From Prevotella sp. UBA4268 (GTDB taxonomy: Bacteria; Bacteroidota; Bacteroidia; Bacteroidales; Bacteroidaceae): 6,492 bases of DNA. Position 1 is the stretch's first letter. Each line of letters begins with the position of its first letter. The notes under the pieces are model-generated. The model made no database searches, was not told the DNA's origin, and worked only from the letters and a program-made list of their open reading frames with translations. The position numbers and the translations under genes are program-made. Shown here in pieces: positions 5,234 to 6,492 of this stretch. The stretch is from the NCBI GenBank assembly GCA_002395135.1, contig DGWC01000028.1, forward strand, positions 1-6,492. Reading direction: 5' to 3'.

Positions 5234-6043
5234 TTAGTCGCGGTTGCTGCCTAAGATGCGCAGCAGATACAAGAACAGGTTGATGAAGTCCAGATACAGG
5301 CTCAGTGCACCCATCAGGGCCATCTTCTGTGCTCCTTCGTCCATGCTGTCGGCAGTGAGCAGCATCTGCTTGATTTTTTGAGAGTCGTAGGCGGTGAGTC
5401 CCACAAAGATGAGCACGCCCGCGTAACTGATAATCAAGTTCATCGTGCTGCTGTGCATGAACAGGTTCACCACGGTGGCAATGATCAGACCGATGAGCGC
5501 CATGAAGAGGATTCTGCCTATCGATGACAGGTCGGACTTCGTGAAATAGCCAATGGCGGCCATGGCTGCAAACGTGCCTGCGGTGATGAAAAACGTGCTC
5601 GTAATGGATTCTGCCGTGTAAACAAGGAAGATAAACGACAGGGTGACACCGTTGATCACCGAGTATAGAATGAACAGCATCGTGGCCGTGGTCAGCGACA
5701 GGCGGTCGATGGCGGCACTCACGCCCCATACCAGGGCCAGTTCGCCGATGAGCAGCCCGAAAAAGAGAATCTTGTTGGTAACGATGGCCTGGAGTATGGC
5801 GGGACTATTGGCCACGCCAAAGGCGGTGAACCCAGTGATGGCCAGTGCAAGTGCCATCCATATATACACCTTGCGCATCAGGGCAGGGAAGGCTACAGAG
5901 GCCCATCTGTCCTGTTCCCGGCCGTTGACCATTTCCTGGCCTCTGCCGTTCCACATGTCCTGGCTTCTGTCGTCTGTCATGTCCTGACTTCTGCCGTTCA
6001 TCACTTCCTGCTCAAATCTTTTTAAATCAAAATTGTTGCTCAT
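5234..6043 (-). CDS. Bax inhibitor-1/YccA family membrane protein with N-terminal octapeptide repeats
   Basis: A 269-residue integral inner-membrane protein of the TMBIM/BI-1 family, whose bacterial structural model (B. subtilis YetJ) is a pH-gated calcium leak. The physiological role in Bacteroidales is not established. Hydrophobic helices lie at about 57-78, 91-110, 118-142, 148-167, 176-195, 201-219 and 243-265, giving the expected seven. Family hallmarks are LTAYDSQKIK (216-225) and LSLYLDFINLFLYLLRILG (247-265). Asp220 and Asp252 are candidates for the di-aspartyl pH sensor. Residues 1-46 precede the first helix and hold four tandem octapeptides (15-46), a hydrophilic extension I would not expect in the family. 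ATG at 6043 gives the full frame and is the first start after the leader. It is monocistronic: its own promoter lies at 6228-6259 and its terminator at 5142-5185. Confidence 0.93.
   Translation of the reverse strand: MSNNFDLKRFEQEVMNGRSQDMTDDRSQDMWNGRGQEMVNGREQDRWASVAFPALMRKVYIWMALALAITGFTAFGVANSPAILQAIVTNKILFFGLLIGELALVWGVSAAIDRLSLTTATMLFILYSVINGVTLSFIFLVYTAESITSTFFITAGTFAAMAAIGYFTKSDLSSIGRILFMALIGLIIATVVNLFMHSSTMNLIISYAGVLIFVGLTAYDSQKIKQMLLTADSMDEGAQKMALMGALSLYLDFINLFLYLLRILGSNRD
5906..6001 (-). repeat. Four 24-bp tandem repeats encoding octapeptides in the Bax inhibitor N-terminus
   Basis: Residues 15-22 MNGRSQDM, 23-30 TDDRSQDM, 31-38 WNGRGQEM and 39-46 VNGREQDR. The constant core is [N/D][G/D]RxQ[D/E]. 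Units differ by several bases but recurring CAGGACATG-like words show a common 24-bp origin. In-frame units can change number without breaking the gene. Confidence 0.85.
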
Positions 6044-6053
6044 ATTGTCCTTT

Positions 6054-6099
6054 CGTTTTAAAGTTTCTGTTATATGCGTATTAAAGTATCTGTTATATG
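6054..6099. repeat. Perfectly abutting 23-bp tandem duplication in the Bax inhibitor leader
   Basis: 6054-6076 and 6077-6099 match at 21 of 23 positions; both end TCTGTTATATG. It lies 10 bp upstream of the start codon, so it would be in the translated mRNA's ribosome-loading region. Neither copy contains an exact TAnnTTTG on the coding strand. Confidence 0.85.
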
Positions 6100-6108
6100 A
6101 TAGTCATT

Positions 6109-6195
6109 CTCTGGTTCCTTCCAGAGCATCCGCTGCTCTGCCTGGCTATGGATAGCCTCCTTTCCTGTCAAAGCGTCTGCTATAATGATAATAGC
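6109..6195 (-). promoter_or_regulatory. Dyad-rich 5' leader segment
   Basis: Successive inverted repeats: CTCTGG/CCAGAG (6109-6114 with 6121-6126), GAGCA/TGCTC (6124-6128 with 6134-6138), GGCTAT/ATAGCC around GG (6144-6157) and GCTAT/ATAGC (6179-6183 with 6191-6195). The first two overlap at 6124-6126, so they cannot form together. I cannot match this to a known riboswitch class. Confidence 0.4.
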
Positions 6196-6201
6196 AAATA
6201 G

Positions 6202-6217
6202 AATGCCATTTGGCATT
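6202..6217. promoter_or_regulatory. Perfect 16-bp palindrome just downstream of the Bax inhibitor start point
   Basis: AATGCCATTTGGCATT has perfect 7-bp arms around a 2-bp centre. It begins about 10 bp after the -7 element, so it overlaps the expected first transcribed bases: an operator-like placement. As RNA it would form only a 6-bp hairpin. The protein that might bind it is unknown. Confidence 0.45.
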
Positions 6218-6227
6218 TTGTCACGTG

Positions 6228-6259
6228 CAAACTTACATAAAAATTGTTATTCTGCCAAA
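6228..6259 (-). promoter_or_regulatory. Bacteroidetes-type promoter of the Bax inhibitor gene
   Basis: Minus-strand TTTG (6259-6256), 20 bases, then TAAGTTTG (6235-6228): an exact consensus match. A run of nine A on this strand (6279-6271) lies about 12 bp upstream and could act like an UP element. The predicted start near 6221 gives a leader of roughly 175 nt before ATG at 6043. Confidence 0.72.
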
Positions 6260-6492
6260 TATTCATATCGTTTTTTTTTCTTCCGTGCTGCCTTGCACGC
6301 AACGCTAAGCATCGTTTCATGACAGCCTTACAGGTAGGTTTCGCAGTGCGCGCGTGCAACTGTTTTTTGACATGCAACCCCCGTTCCTCCACGTGCGCAT
6401 ATATTATATATAATGTGAATCAGCGCTTTTGCCTGTGATTTTGTAATGAAATCGGAAAACTTTCATACGTCGGTGCATTTTTCTCCGGAAAT
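6260..6492. other. Non-coding upstream region at the right edge
   Basis: There is no supported gene. It contains T9 (6271-6279), a CGTGC/GCACG dyad (6284-6299), a CACGTG hexamer (6390-6395) and the 12-bp AT palindrome ATTATATATAAT (6403-6414). A plus-strand ATG at 6446 stays open to the edge for 15 codons, too little to call. Confidence 0.5.

Noticed and set aside
6284..6299. CGTGC/GCACG hairpin beside T9 as a plus-strand terminator
   Set aside because: The T-run precedes the hairpin on the plus strand instead of following it, and there is no plus-strand gene to terminate.
6180..6392. 70-codon minus-strand frame upstream of the Bax inhibitor gene
   Set aside because: It spans the promoter and palindrome, and its composition (many Lys, Arg and His, no recognisable pattern) looks random.
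6446..6492. Plus-strand ATG open to the window edge (MKSENFHTSVHFSPE)
   Set aside because: Only 15 codons are visible and no exact TAnnTTTG promoter lies upstream. It may be the start of a divergent gene but cannot be supported here.

Overview
The window looks like a Bacteroidales chromosome, most likely Prevotella or a close relative. Three things point there: promoters of the Bacteroidetes type (TTTG, then 19-20 bases, then TAnnTTTG, with no clear Shine-Dalgarno reliance); a surface lipoprotein that joins a fimbrillin-like N-terminus to BspA-type repeats; and an argR / acyltransferase / argG arginine cluster of the kind found in Bacteroides. All supported genes lie on the minus strand, so the transcriptional order runs from right to left.

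Reading in transcriptional order: (1) 6492-6044 is a non-coding upstream region with a good promoter at 6228-6259. A leader of about 175 nt follows that is packed with inverted repeats and a perfectly abutting 23-bp tandem duplication. (2) 6043-5234 encodes a Bax inhibitor-1/YccA-type seven-helix membrane protein with an unusual N-terminal array of four octapeptides, and ends in a strong hairpin terminator (5142-5185). (3) 5141-4657 is a long intergenic stretch with two arrays of 22-bp units, each built on a 15-bp palindrome whose arms covary between arrays. This is the least explained structure in the window. (4) A promoter at 4626-4656 drives a 46-codon small ORF (4544-4404) and then a 681-residue lipoprotein (4323-2278), closed by a terminator at 2186-2227. 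(5) A promoter at 2070-2101, overlapped by ARG-box-like dyads, drives argR (2041-1565), a GNAT acyltransferase (1549-905) and argG (896 to beyond the left edge), with gaps of 15 and 8 bp.

The arginine genes form a coherent unit: the regulator, a probable first-step enzyme (N-acylglutamate synthase, likely N-succinylglutamate synthase in this phylum) and argininosuccinate synthase, apparently autoregulated by ArgR. The lipoprotein and its small upstream ORF look like one surface-antigen transcription unit. The Bax inhibitor gene is its own unit. I see no tRNA or rRNA gene, CRISPR array, transposase, phage gene or plasmid replication gene.

I did not find a clear new multi-gene system. The best candidates for something undescribed are the covarying 22-bp palindrome arrays, the structured leader and octapeptide array of the Bax inhibitor gene, and the small ORF ahead of the lipoprotein.
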